DNA of 64,000 bases from Nocardiopsis sp. N85 (lineage in GTDB: Bacteria > Actinomycetota > Actinomycetes > Streptosporangiales > Streptosporangiaceae): assembly GCF_028882275.1 (NCBI RefSeq), contig NZ_JARBUT010000008.1, positions 40,422-104,421 on the forward strand, in the 5' to 3' direction. Positions 56,334-64,000 of this stretch are shown here, piece by piece (positions within the stretch are counted from its first letter, which is position 1; every line of letters starts with the position of its first letter). Under the pieces are notes generated by a model. It was not told the origin of the DNA, ran no database searches, and saw nothing but the letters and a program-made list of their open reading frames with translations. Made by a program: the position numbers and the translations under genes.

Positions 56334-57221
56334 ATGTCCCGCACCAACCGCACGGCACGCGCCCCGCGCGCGGCCACGGTGGTGTGCGCGCCCCTCCCGC
56401 TCCTGTTGCCGTTGTTCGTCGGGGCGACCCTGGCCGCCCTGTGGCTGATGGGGGCGGCTCCCGCGCAGGCCGAGACGGCCCCCGGGCCGCTCGGGTTGGC
56501 CCAGGGCACCGTGCTGGACACCGACCTGCCCGACGGTCTCGACGGTCCGCCCTCCCTGGAGGGCGTCGCCGAGGTCGCCACGCCCGTCACCGACACCCTC
56601 GGCACCGTGCAACGGCGGTTGGAGCAGCGGGCCGAGAGCGCACCCACCGGTGTGCTGTCCGACCCCTCCGTCACCGAGGTGGGCGTGAGCGTGCGCGACG
56701 GCGCCAGGCGCGTGGTCGGAGAACTGGAGGTCGTCGACCGGGACCGCGCGGAGAACCTCGTGGCCCACGTCGCCTCGACCAAACCGCTCACCGCACCCGC
56801 CGCACCGGCCCCCGCCCCCGCCGCCGTAGAGCGGCCGGCCGCCGTCGAGACCGCACCCGTCGTCGAACGCGACGAGCGTCCCGACGAGGGGTCCGCGCGC
56901 GAGACCGACGCCGTGGACGTACCGGGGAGCGTGTTCGCGGTCCACCTCCCCGCCCACACGGCGCACCCCGTCGGCGCGGTCGCCGGCTCCGGAACCGTCG
57001 ACACCGAGCGCCCCGCGCCCGCCGACCCGGATCACCCGACCGCGCCCAAGCCGACCACCGGCTCCTCGGCGCCCTCCGGTGCCGCCGCCCCCGGTGTCGC
57101 CGGCTACCTCACCGGTTCCCACGTCGCCGCGCCCCCCGCCGACGTGCCGTTGTCGGCCGTCGACGCCGTGCACCCCGTGCCCGCCGGCGCCACCGACGAC
57201 CTCACCGTCTCCCCCGACTAG
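56334..57221 (+). CDS. Secreted low-complexity Ala/Pro/Val-rich protein
   Basis: A 295-residue protein. ATG 56334 (MSRTNRTARAPRAATVVCAP) has GGAGGG upstream. The signal peptide spans LLLPLFVGATLAALWLMGAAPAQA with cleavage at about residue 47. The mature region is disordered, rich in Ala, Pro, Val, Thr and Asp, with no Cys and no known domain. DLTVSPD ends the protein. It may be an envelope-associated protein. It lies upstream of a second secreted gene on the same strand, with a 207-bp gap. Confidence 0.75.
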   Translation: MSRTNRTARAPRAATVVCAPLPLLLPLFVGATLAALWLMGAAPAQAETAPGPLGLAQGTVLDTDLPDGLDGPPSLEGVAEVATPVTDTLGTVQRRLEQRAESAPTGVLSDPSVTEVGVSVRDGARRVVGELEVVDRDRAENLVAHVASTKPLTAPAAPAPAPAAVERPAAVETAPVVERDERPDEGSARETDAVDVPGSVFAVHLPAHTAHPVGAVAGSGTVDTERPAPADPDHPTAPKPTTGSSAPSGAAAPGVAGYLTGSHVAAPPADVPLSAVDAVHPVPAGATDDLTVSPD

Positions 57222-57428
57222 GAACGGTCCTCGACGGACCGTTCCCAGCCCTCATCCGGCTCTGGGAGCTGACCTGAGTCCCGTGCCCCGTACCGCCATC
57301 GCGGTCCCGCTCACGTGATTCATGTCAGCCGGTGGTCCACCGATACTCCGGCCTCCCGGTCGGCCGCGCCCGATGCGCGACCGCCCGGATCCACTCCGCA
57401 ACCACAGAGTCCTTCGGAAGGAAACCCC

Positions 57429-58802
57429 ATGACGCAGGCCAACCGCATCTCGGCCAGGACCGTTCTGCTCGCCGCCGGAACCGCGGGATTCGTCGCCCTC
57501 GGTACCGGGATCGCCGGTGCCGAGGCCCTCGCCTCGCCCGTCGCGGAGATCGCCCCCATCATCGAGCGGACGCTCGTGGAGGGCGTCGCGCCGACCATGA
57601 ACACCGCCTTCCCGGGGGGTGTGGGGCCGGTGGCCGGCTCGGCGCTCACCGAACTCCAGGAGACCTCTCACAACCCCGCCAAGCCCGCCCCCGACCTGTC
57701 CGCCGTCCTGCCCGCCGGTGAGCGGGACATCGTCACCCCGTTCGGCGACCTGACCCACCCCGGCGGCGCGCTGGGCGACGCCGTCGCCTCCACCCAGGAC
57801 GCGACCGGCCTGGACGGGAACCCGCACGACACCATCGGCCACGACCTGGGCGCGGCCGTGGAGAAGCGGGCGACCGGCGCGGGCACGGAGTTCGAGACCA
57901 CCGCCCAGAGCGCCGGCGGCATGGTGGAGGACGCCGCCGCGGAGACCCTGCCGCACACGGTGATCGCGGTCCAGGAACTGCGCGACGAGGTGGGCGTCCC
58001 CTCGGTCTCGGAGCTGCCCCGGCCCGCCGAGATCGCCGGACAGCTGGACGCCTCCCGCCTGCCCGACCTCGGCGAGGGCGTCGACCTGTCCGACCCCACC
58101 GCGTTGACCAGCGAGAACGCCCTGGCCGTGACCGAGGTCCTCGACGTCGCCCCGACGCTGCCCACCGCCGCCGGCACCGTCCCGCAGAGCGCGGGCACGC
58201 CCGAGGTGCCGAACATGTGGGACTTCGCCCACGCCTTCGGCCTGGAGACCCCCAAGGCCATCCAGGACGTGGTCGAGTCCAACCCGGTCACCGACGACAA
58301 CTACGTCAGCCTGGGAGAGGAGGAGGTCCTGGGCATGATCGGCAACCGCAACCTGGACGAGGACCTCACCGCCGTGTCCCTGCGGGAGCACCAGAGCGCG
58401 CCGGGGGCGGCCGACGTGCCCGGGTTGTCCGACCTCACCAACGCGCTGCTGACCGGGGCCTCCGACCTGGGCTCGACCGACCTGGTCGGCCTGGACGGCC
58501 CGCTCTCCGACGCCGAACTCCCGCAGGTCGGCACCGGGCTGCCCACCGTGGACGGGAAGCTGCCGCAGGTCGCCGACACCTCATCGCTGCCGAGCATCGC
58601 CGAGGGCCCCGACATGAGCACCATCGAGGACCTGGTCGCCGGGCTGAGCCGCGGCCCCGGGCTGCTGGAGGACCTGGACACCAGCGACCTGGTCTCCATC
58701 GACGGCGGCACCGCCGAGGCCCCGGCGACCCCCGAGGGCATGGTCTCGCACCCGACCTTCATGGACCTGCCCGGTTCCGAGGCCCTGCCGCTGGTGAGCT
58801 AG
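57429..58802 (+). CDS. Large secreted protein of unknown function
   Basis: A 457-residue exported protein. ATG 57429 (MTQANRISARTVLLAAGTAGFVALGTGIAGAEA) has GGAAGGA upstream. The signal peptide is cut after GAEA. The mature chain is acidic and helical-looking, with many short repeats of LP/DLP/LPQV (for example LPSIAEGPDMSTIED, DLVGLDGPLSDAELPQV, LPTVDGKLPQVADTSSLPS). No Cys residues and no recognised domain. It shares secretion and composition with the gene upstream, so the two may act together. The function is unknown. Confidence 0.8.
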   Translation: MTQANRISARTVLLAAGTAGFVALGTGIAGAEALASPVAEIAPIIERTLVEGVAPTMNTAFPGGVGPVAGSALTELQETSHNPAKPAPDLSAVLPAGERDIVTPFGDLTHPGGALGDAVASTQDATGLDGNPHDTIGHDLGAAVEKRATGAGTEFETTAQSAGGMVEDAAAETLPHTVIAVQELRDEVGVPSVSELPRPAEIAGQLDASRLPDLGEGVDLSDPTALTSENALAVTEVLDVAPTLPTAAGTVPQSAGTPEVPNMWDFAHAFGLETPKAIQDVVESNPVTDDNYVSLGEEEVLGMIGNRNLDEDLTAVSLREHQSAPGAADVPGLSDLTNALLTGASDLGSTDLVGLDGPLSDAELPQVGTGLPTVDGKLPQVADTSSLPSIAEGPDMSTIEDLVAGLSRGPGLLEDLDTSDLVSIDGGTAEAPATPEGMVSHPTFMDLPGSEALPLVS

Positions 58803-58909
58803 GCCCCGTCGCCCCGGGCCCCCGGGTCCGGGCCCGCCCGCACCGACCGGGGCGCCCGCACCGACCGGGGCGCCCTCACCGCGCCCGGGGGCGTCCCTCC
58901 CCGCACCAC

Positions 58910-59018
58910 CCGATGGCGTCGCTCTCCGCCGAGCGACGCCATCGGCGCGTCCGGGACCGGATCCGCCGCCCCTGGAGACGCCGACGGCGCCGGCCCCGGG
59001 AGGGGCGGCGCCGTCGGC
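58910..59018. terminator. Two hairpins between the secreted protein and polyprenyl synthase genes
   Basis: The first is a 15-bp stem at 58910-58945 (CCGATGGCGTCGCTC-type arms, as CGATGGCGTCGCTC with its complement). The second, at 58980-59018, has arms GCCGACGGCGCCGGCCCC and GGGGCGGCGCCGTCGGC with one mismatch. They lie between converging genes and can serve both strands. Confidence 0.7.
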
Positions 59019-59029
59019 GGGTGTCCGGA

Positions 59030-60034
59030 TCAGCCGGAGCGTTCCACCACGTAGTCGCACAGCGCCTCGAAGGCGTCGCGCGCCGGGCCCTCCGGCAGGG
59101 TGGCCAGCTCGGCGCGGGCCTTGTCGGACCAGCCGCGCAGGGTCTCCTCGGCCTCGGCCATCGCCGGGTGCGCGCGCAGCAGCGACAGGGCCTCCTCGGC
59201 CTCGGTGTCGTCCAGCGGGCGGCCCAGCAGCGACTTGAGCCGCTCGTCGGCCGGGTCGGTGGAGCGGAGCGCGTAGAACATCGGCAGGGTGAGCACGCCC
59301 TCGCGCAGGTCGGTGCCGGGGACCTTGCCGGACTCGCGGGTCTCGGCCGCCACGTCGATCAGGTCGTCGGCGAGCTGGAAGGCCATGCCGAGCGCGTCGG
59401 AGGCGCGGGTGAGCTTTCCCGTGGTCTCGGGGTCGACCTTGCCGAACATGCCGCCGAACTCGGCGGAGGACGCGATGAGCGAGGCCGTCTTGTCCCCGAT
59501 GACCCGCAGGTAGTGGTCGAGCGGGTCGACGCCCTCGGGCGGGCCGGAGGTCTCCAGGATCTGTCCCTGGACCAGCCGGCCGAAGGTCTCCGCCTGGAGG
59601 CGCACCGCCTCGGGGCCCAGGTCGGCGAGGATCTCCGAGGCCTTGGCGAAGACGTAGTCGCCGGTGAGGATCGCGATCGTGTTGCCCCAGCGCTGGTTGG
59701 CGCTGGGCCTGCCGCGTCGCAGTTCCGCCTCGTCCATGACATCGTCGTGGTAGAGCGTCGCCACGTGGGTCAGCTCCACGACGGCGGCCGCGGGGACGAG
59801 GTCGGGCATGTCGGGGTCGCCGAAGTGCGCGGCCAACAGCACGAGCATCGCCCGGAACCGCTTGCCACCGGCCTCCAGCAGGTGGGAGGCTGCCTCGGTC
59901 AGCATCGGGTCGCTCGACCGCACCGACTCCCTCAGGAGGTCCTCGACCTTTTCGAGACCGTCCCGGACCTCCCGGGCGAGGGCCGAGTCGACTCTCGGCA
60001 GAGCGAGAAACCCGCTCGGGACAGCACCGCTCAC
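59030..60034 (-). CDS. Polyprenyl diphosphate synthase (menaquinone side chain)
   Basis: A trans-prenyltransferase of 334 residues that makes long isoprenoid diphosphates by adding isopentenyl diphosphate. The first aspartate-rich motif DDVMD is at residues 97-101 and the second DDLID at about 222-226; GGKRFRAMLV near residue 57 is the IPP site. The GTG start follows GGTGGAG. It lies next to the complex I genes, a place where actinomycetes keep the synthase for the menaquinone tail. The chain length cannot be read from sequence here. Confidence 0.88.
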   Translation of the reverse strand: MSGAVPSGFLALPRVDSALAREVRDGLEKVEDLLRESVRSSDPMLTEAASHLLEAGGKRFRAMLVLLAAHFGDPDMPDLVPAAAVVELTHVATLYHDDVMDEAELRRGRPSANQRWGNTIAILTGDYVFAKASEILADLGPEAVRLQAETFGRLVQGQILETSGPPEGVDPLDHYLRVIGDKTASLIASSAEFGGMFGKVDPETTGKLTRASDALGMAFQLADDLIDVAAETRESGKVPGTDLREGVLTLPMFYALRSTDPADERLKSLLGRPLDDTEAEEALSLLRAHPAMAEAEETLRGWSDKARAELATLPEGPARDAFEALCDYVVERSG

Positions 60035-60222
60035 CGTAAAGCTCCACCTGTTGAACGGGCACGGCGGCGACCGTTCGGGGTCGCCGCGTGCTCAGCACAT
60101 GAACATGATCCGACTTGCCACGGTATCCGACCCGGAATGATCAGCCAAAGCCACACCCGGATACGGCCCGGACCGCGGTGAAACAGCAGCTCACACGGCC
60201 CGGGCCGAAACTCTGACCGAGG

Positions 60223-61866
60223 TCAGCCGGTTTCGGTGGACGCCTGGTCCACCATGACCGAGACCGGGTCCTGCCCACTGTCCGGTGAGGGCAACAGGTT
60301 GTCGAGCACCGGCCCCGGGAACACCCCGAGTACCAGGGTGGCCGCCACACCGATGGCGATGACGCCTCCGGTGCCGACGCCGGCGCGCACGACGGTCGGC
60401 CCGTCGGCTTCCGGATCCCGGAAGAACATCACAACGATGATCCGCACGTAGAAGAACGCGGTGACGGCGCTGCTGAGGACACCGACGATGACCAGGGGGG
60501 TGGCCCCGGCGGCGACGGCGGCCTCGAACACCGCGAACTTGCCGATGAACCCGCTGGTGAGCGGGATGCCCGCGAACGCCAGCAGGAACAGGGCCAGCGC
60601 TCCCGCCAGGATCGGGTTCCTGCGCCCCAGACCGGCCCACCGGTCCAGGTCGCCCAGCTCCTGCCCGCCGTCGGCGGTGCGCACCAGGGTGACGACGGCG
60701 AACGCGCCCAGGGTGGTGAACCCGTAGGCCGCCAGGTAGAACATCGCCCCGGCCAGACCGTCGGTGCTGCCGGCCACGACCGCGGTGAGGATGAACCCGG
60801 CGTGCACCACCGAGGAGTAGGCGAGCAGCCGTTTGACGTCGCGCTGGCCCACCGCGATGATCGCGGCGACCACCATGGTGAGGACCGACACGATCCACAG
60901 CATCGGCTCCCAGTCCCCGATGGACCCGCCGAAGGGCACGAAGAACACCCGCAGCAGGGCGCCGAACGCGGCGACCAGCGTGCAGGAGGCCATGAGCGCG
61001 GTGATGGGGGTGGGCGCCCCCTGGTACACGTCCGGCTTCCAGTTGTGGAACGGGACCGCGCCGACCTTGAAGAGCAGGCCGACGGCGACCAGCCCGATCC
61101 CCATGAGCAGCAGCGGCTCACCGTTGCCGTCCTGGAAGATCGCCGCGCCGCCGTTCTCCACGGCCACGCGCACCTCGCCGAAGTTCACCGACCCGGCGTA
61201 GCCGTACACCATGGCGGCGCCGAACAGGAAGAACGCCGAGGAGAAGGCGCCGAGCAGGAAGTACTTGACGGCGGCCTCCTGCGAGAACAGGCGGCGCCGG
61301 CGGGCCAGCCCGCACAGCAGGTACAGCGGCAGGCTCATCACCTCAAGGGCGATGAACATGGTGAGGAAGTCGTTCGAGGCGGGGAACATCAGCATGCCCA
61401 GCACCGCGAACAGCACCAACGGGTAGACCTCGGTGTGCTGCGAGCCTGCCAGGATGTGCGCCCGCTCCTCCTCGCTGCCCGGCACGGCGGCGGCCTGGGC
61501 GGCGAACGCGTCCCGGCCGTCGCGGCGTTCGGCGATGAGCAGCAGGCTCACCAGCGCCAGCACCGTGATGGTGCCCTGGAAGAACAGGACGGTCCGGTCG
61601 ATGGCCAGCGCCCCGACGCCCACGGTGACCCCGGCCTGGCCCTCGGGCAGCGACCCGACCTGGAGGACGATGAGCACGAACGTGGTGAGCAGTGCCAGCG
61701 CCGACAACCCGAGCTGGATCGGTCGGCGGCGCGCCGCGGGCACGAACGCCTCGAAGAGGACGGCCAGCATCGCGGCGCCGAACAGGGTGAGCAGCGGTGC
61801 CAGCAGCCACCAGTCGAGGGCCGGTGCCTCCTCGGTGATGACGGGGAGGTCCATGTGGGGGATCAC
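60223..61866 (-). CDS. nuoN: NADH-quinone oxidoreductase subunit N
   Basis: Proton-pumping membrane subunit N of complex I, 547 residues with about 14 helices. Motifs include the Lys in AVKYFLLGAFSSAFFLFG, the second Lys in LFKVGAVPFHNWKPDVYQGAPTPITALMAS and LLAYSSVVHAGFIL. GTG 61866 overlaps the nuoM stop (GTGA). An ATG at 61854 (MDLPVITEE) with a nearby GGAG is an alternative. It is the last gene of the nuo operon. Confidence 0.94.
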   Translation of the reverse strand: MIPHMDLPVITEEAPALDWWLLAPLLTLFGAAMLAVLFEAFVPAARRRPIQLGLSALALLTTFVLIVLQVGSLPEGQAGVTVGVGALAIDRTVLFFQGTITVLALVSLLLIAERRDGRDAFAAQAAAVPGSEEERAHILAGSQHTEVYPLVLFAVLGMLMFPASNDFLTMFIALEVMSLPLYLLCGLARRRRLFSQEAAVKYFLLGAFSSAFFLFGAAMVYGYAGSVNFGEVRVAVENGGAAIFQDGNGEPLLLMGIGLVAVGLLFKVGAVPFHNWKPDVYQGAPTPITALMASCTLVAAFGALLRVFFVPFGGSIGDWEPMLWIVSVLTMVVAAIIAVGQRDVKRLLAYSSVVHAGFILTAVVAGSTDGLAGAMFYLAAYGFTTLGAFAVVTLVRTADGGQELGDLDRWAGLGRRNPILAGALALFLLAFAGIPLTSGFIGKFAVFEAAVAAGATPLVIVGVLSSAVTAFFYVRIIVVMFFRDPEADGPTVVRAGVGTGGVIAIGVAATLVLGVFPGPVLDNLLPSPDSGQDPVSVMVDQASTETG

Positions 61867-63482
61867 TCCGCGCCTCCTTCCTCGGCGGAGTCGACCGTGG
61901 TGACCACCACGGTGCGCTCCGCGGCCGGTTCGATCGCGTCGAGCAGCGGCTGCGGGTACAGCCCGAACACGATGATGAGCGCGAGCAGCGGGCCGACGAC
62001 CCAGCTCTCACGCGCGGACAGGTCCGTGAACCCGGACACGCTCTCGGCGGTGGGCCCGGTCATGGTGCGCTGGTACATCCACAGGATGTAGAGCGCGGCG
62101 AGCACCACACCGATGACGGCGATCACGGCGGGCACGGGGTTGAACGCGTACACGCCGACGAACACCAGGAACTCGCTGATGAACGGTGCCAGCCCGGGTA
62201 GGGCCAGCCCGGCCAGGCCGGTGACCAGGAAGACCCCGGCGAGTTTGGGCGCCACGTTCCGCACCCCGCTGAAGTCCTCGATGCGCGAGGAGCCGCGGCG
62301 GGCGATGAGCAGGCCCACCACCAGGAACAGGGCGCCGGTGGCGAACCCGTGGTTGACCATGTACAGCGCGGCCCCGGTCTGGGACTGCGGGGTCAGCGCG
62401 AAGATCCCCAGGGTGATGAACCCGAAGTGGGAGATCGACGTGTAGGCGACCAGGCGCATCATGTCGCTCTGCCCGATGGCGAGGACCGCCCCGTAGACGA
62501 TGCTCACCAGGCTGAGGGCGACCACCGGCCACACGAACACCTCGACGGCGTCGGGGAACAGCTCCATGCAGTAGCGCAGCATGCCGTAGGTGCCGACCTT
62601 GTCGAGCACGCCCACCAGCAGGACGGCGGTCCCGGGGCGGGAGGCCCCGGCGGCCTGCGGCAGCCAGGTGTGCACGGGCCACATCGGCGCCTTGATCGCG
62701 AAGGCGATGAAGAAGCCGAGGAACAGCCACCGGGCGGTGGACGGGTCGAGGGCGGCCAGCGCCCCGTTCTCCCCCACCAGGTCGGCCCACAGGAAGGTGC
62801 CGCCGTGGACGAACACCCCGATGACGGCGACCAGCATGATCAGTCCGCCGGCCAGGCTGTACAGCAGGAACTTGACGGCGGCCCTCGCCCGGTCGTCGCC
62901 GCGTCCGTAGCGCCCGATCATGAAGTAGACCGGGATGAGCATGGCCTCGAAGAACACGTAGAAGAGGAAGACGTCGGTGGCCGCGAAGACCCCGATCATC
63001 ATGGCCTCCAGGGCCAGGATGAGCGCGAAGTAGCCGCGCCCGCCGTCCTCCCGGTCGTCGTGTTCCCTCCAGGCCGCCAGGACGACCAGCGGCACCAGGA
63101 TCGCCGACATGAGGATCAGGGTGAGGGCGATGCCGTCCACCCCGACCGCGTAGTGGACCCCGAACCGGGGGATCCACGGGTACTCCTCGACGAACTGGAG
63201 GGATCCCGCGTTCGACAGGTCGAACCGCAGGGTCATGCCGACGAGCACGAGCAGGGTGGCCAGGGAGAAGCCGAGCGTGATCCGCTTGACGTTCTCCGCG
63301 GAGGCCGCGCCGCCGGCCACGGCGGGGGCGCGGACCGCCGTGGCGGTGCCGCCACCCCCTTCGGCCGTGGCGGCGACGGAGGCGGCCCGCTCGCCGGCGG
63401 GGGTCTTGACGCGCGGTAGCGCCCAGATGAGCACTGCGCCGATCGCGGGCAACGCGATCGCGATGGTGAGCCAGGGGATCAT
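61863..63482 (-). CDS. nuoM: NADH-quinone oxidoreductase subunit M
   Basis: Antiporter-like subunit M of complex I, 539 residues. It has the conserved Glu in VFFEAMLIPVYFMIGRYG, Lys in AVKFLLYSLAGG, IKAPMWPVHTWLPQA and VDKVGTYGML-type (LDKVGTYGMLRY) motifs, and SHFGFITLG. A 45-residue Ala/Gly-rich insert (SVAATAEGGGGTATAVRAPAVAGG) near residue 40 is unusual for NuoM. It follows nuoL by 3 bp. Confidence 0.94.
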   Translation of the reverse strand: MIPWLTIAIALPAIGAVLIWALPRVKTPAGERAASVAATAEGGGGTATAVRAPAVAGGAASAENVKRITLGFSLATLLVLVGMTLRFDLSNAGSLQFVEEYPWIPRFGVHYAVGVDGIALTLILMSAILVPLVVLAAWREHDDREDGGRGYFALILALEAMMIGVFAATDVFLFYVFFEAMLIPVYFMIGRYGRGDDRARAAVKFLLYSLAGGLIMLVAVIGVFVHGGTFLWADLVGENGALAALDPSTARWLFLGFFIAFAIKAPMWPVHTWLPQAAGASRPGTAVLLVGVLDKVGTYGMLRYCMELFPDAVEVFVWPVVALSLVSIVYGAVLAIGQSDMMRLVAYTSISHFGFITLGIFALTPQSQTGAALYMVNHGFATGALFLVVGLLIARRGSSRIEDFSGVRNVAPKLAGVFLVTGLAGLALPGLAPFISEFLVFVGVYAFNPVPAVIAVIGVVLAALYILWMYQRTMTGPTAESVSGFTDLSARESWVVGPLLALIIVFGLYPQPLLDAIEPAAERTVVVTTVDSAEEGGAE

Positions 63483-63485
63483 TGT

Positions 63486-64000
63486 CTACAACCTCACAAC
63501 CAGCGTCGCGGCGACGATGACGGCGCCGAAGAGCATGGTGAGCGCGTACGACCGGGCGAACCCGGTCTGTGCCCGCCCGAGCCCGCGCGAGGAGTCGCGC
63601 ACGCTCGTGCCGAGCCCGTTGACGAACCCGTCGATGACCTTGTCCTCGATGACGACGAGCGCCTTGGTGAGGACCTGTCCGGGCCGCATGAACAGCCCCT
63701 CGTTGATCTCGTTGCCGTACAGTTCGCGGCTCGCCGCGACGGTGACGACGTTCCCCTTGGGGGCGGTGCGCTCGACCGGGCGGCGCAGGTACATCGCCCA
63801 GGCGACGACCACGCCGACCACCAGCACGCCCAGGGCCGCCAGACCATAGGGCGCGGTGAAGGCGTGCGCCAGGTCGAAGTGGTGGGGGGCGGCGCCGATG
63901 GTGGGCGCCAGGAAGTTCGCGAACCGGTCGCCGAACACCAGGAAGGCGCCGAGCGCGACGGAACCGACGGCCAGCACCACCATGGGAGCGGTCATGCTCA
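63486..64000 (-). CDS. nuoL: NADH-quinone oxidoreductase subunit L, C-terminal part
   Basis: The last 171 codons of NuoL, open to the window edge. It shows the C-terminal helices and the amphipathic lateral helix that runs along the membrane arm: GLFMRPGQVLTKALVVIEDKVIDGFVNGLG, ending TMLFGAVIVAATLVVRL. The stop lies 3 bp before nuoM. The 5' portion is outside the window. Confidence 0.88.
   Translation of the reverse strand, partial: SMTAPMVVLAVGSVALGAFLVFGDRFANFLAPTIGAAPHHFDLAHAFTAPYGLAALGVLVVGVVVAWAMYLRRPVERTAPKGNVVTVAASRELYGNEINEGLFMRPGQVLTKALVVIEDKVIDGFVNGLGTSVRDSSRGLGRAQTGFARSYALTMLFGAVIVAATLVVRL

Overview
The window is high-GC actinobacterial DNA. Evidence is the strong third-position G/C bias, frequent GTG/TTG starts, the rpoC-rpoB-rplL-rplJ-(lipoprotein)-rplA-rplK-nusG-secE-tRNA-Trp-aspartate aminotransferase order, an ECF41-type sigma factor, DUF397/DUF5753 regulators, and small secreted proteins of a kind seen in spore-forming actinomycetes. 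A Nocardiopsis-like (Streptosporangiales) host is my inference; no marker here proves the genus.

Layout. 1-14,667: transcription/translation core on the minus strand (an unidentified acidic Trp-repeat ORF running off the left edge, rpoC, rpoB, rplL, rplJ, rplA, rplK, nusG, secE, tRNA-Trp), interrupted by one divergent lipoprotein gene. It holds a clear rpoB promoter, an L10-type leader with a terminator-like hairpin, and several terminators. 14,882-21,077: housekeeping genes (aminotransferase, adenosine deaminase, a GDT1-family Mn/Ca exporter behind a yybP-ykoY manganese riboswitch, murB, two MaoC-fold dehydratase subunits, rpmG, tRNA-Met, tRNA-Thr).

21,327-30,492: an accessory locus of SMC-like ATPases. 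It has a Rad50-like protein with a CPTC hook, a 1507-residue TIGR02680 (JetC-like) ATPase, a DUF2398 (JetB-like) protein, and a DUF2397 (JetA-like) protein that lacks its N-terminal half. This resembles a type II Wadjet plasmid-defence system without JetD; the hook ATPase sits where a fourth gene would be expected. It is the most unusual system in the window.

30,650-36,141: a lipoprotein, four tandem paralogous small secreted rodlin-like proteins, tRNA-Tyr, a YajQ-family protein, a decayed integrase, an orphan CRISPR array with no cas genes, and an M48 protease. 36,577-41,769: 2-oxoacid:ferredoxin oxidoreductase (two subunits), an NAD(P)-binding protein, a protein with a prion-like Gln/Gly/Tyr tail, and two tandem tiny secreted paralogues. 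41,829-50,498: acetyltransferase, ECF41 sigma factor with its own recognisable promoter, FAD oxidoreductase, and a CitAB-like two-component system divergent from a complete tricarboxylate transporter (TctCBA).

50,651-56,214: mixed accessory genes: duplicated-DUF4333 lipoprotein, DUF397 plus a truncated DUF5753 regulator, aldo/keto reductase with divergent HxlR regulator, a phosphatase fragment, a phosphorothioate-type HNH restriction enzyme, and RarD. 56,334-58,802: two large secreted low-complexity proteins. 59,030-64,000: polyprenyl diphosphate synthase and the end of the respiratory complex I operon (nuoN, nuoM, partial nuoL), consistent with menaquinone-linked respiration.

Coordinates were read by eye. 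Family names rest on motif recognition, not on database searches.
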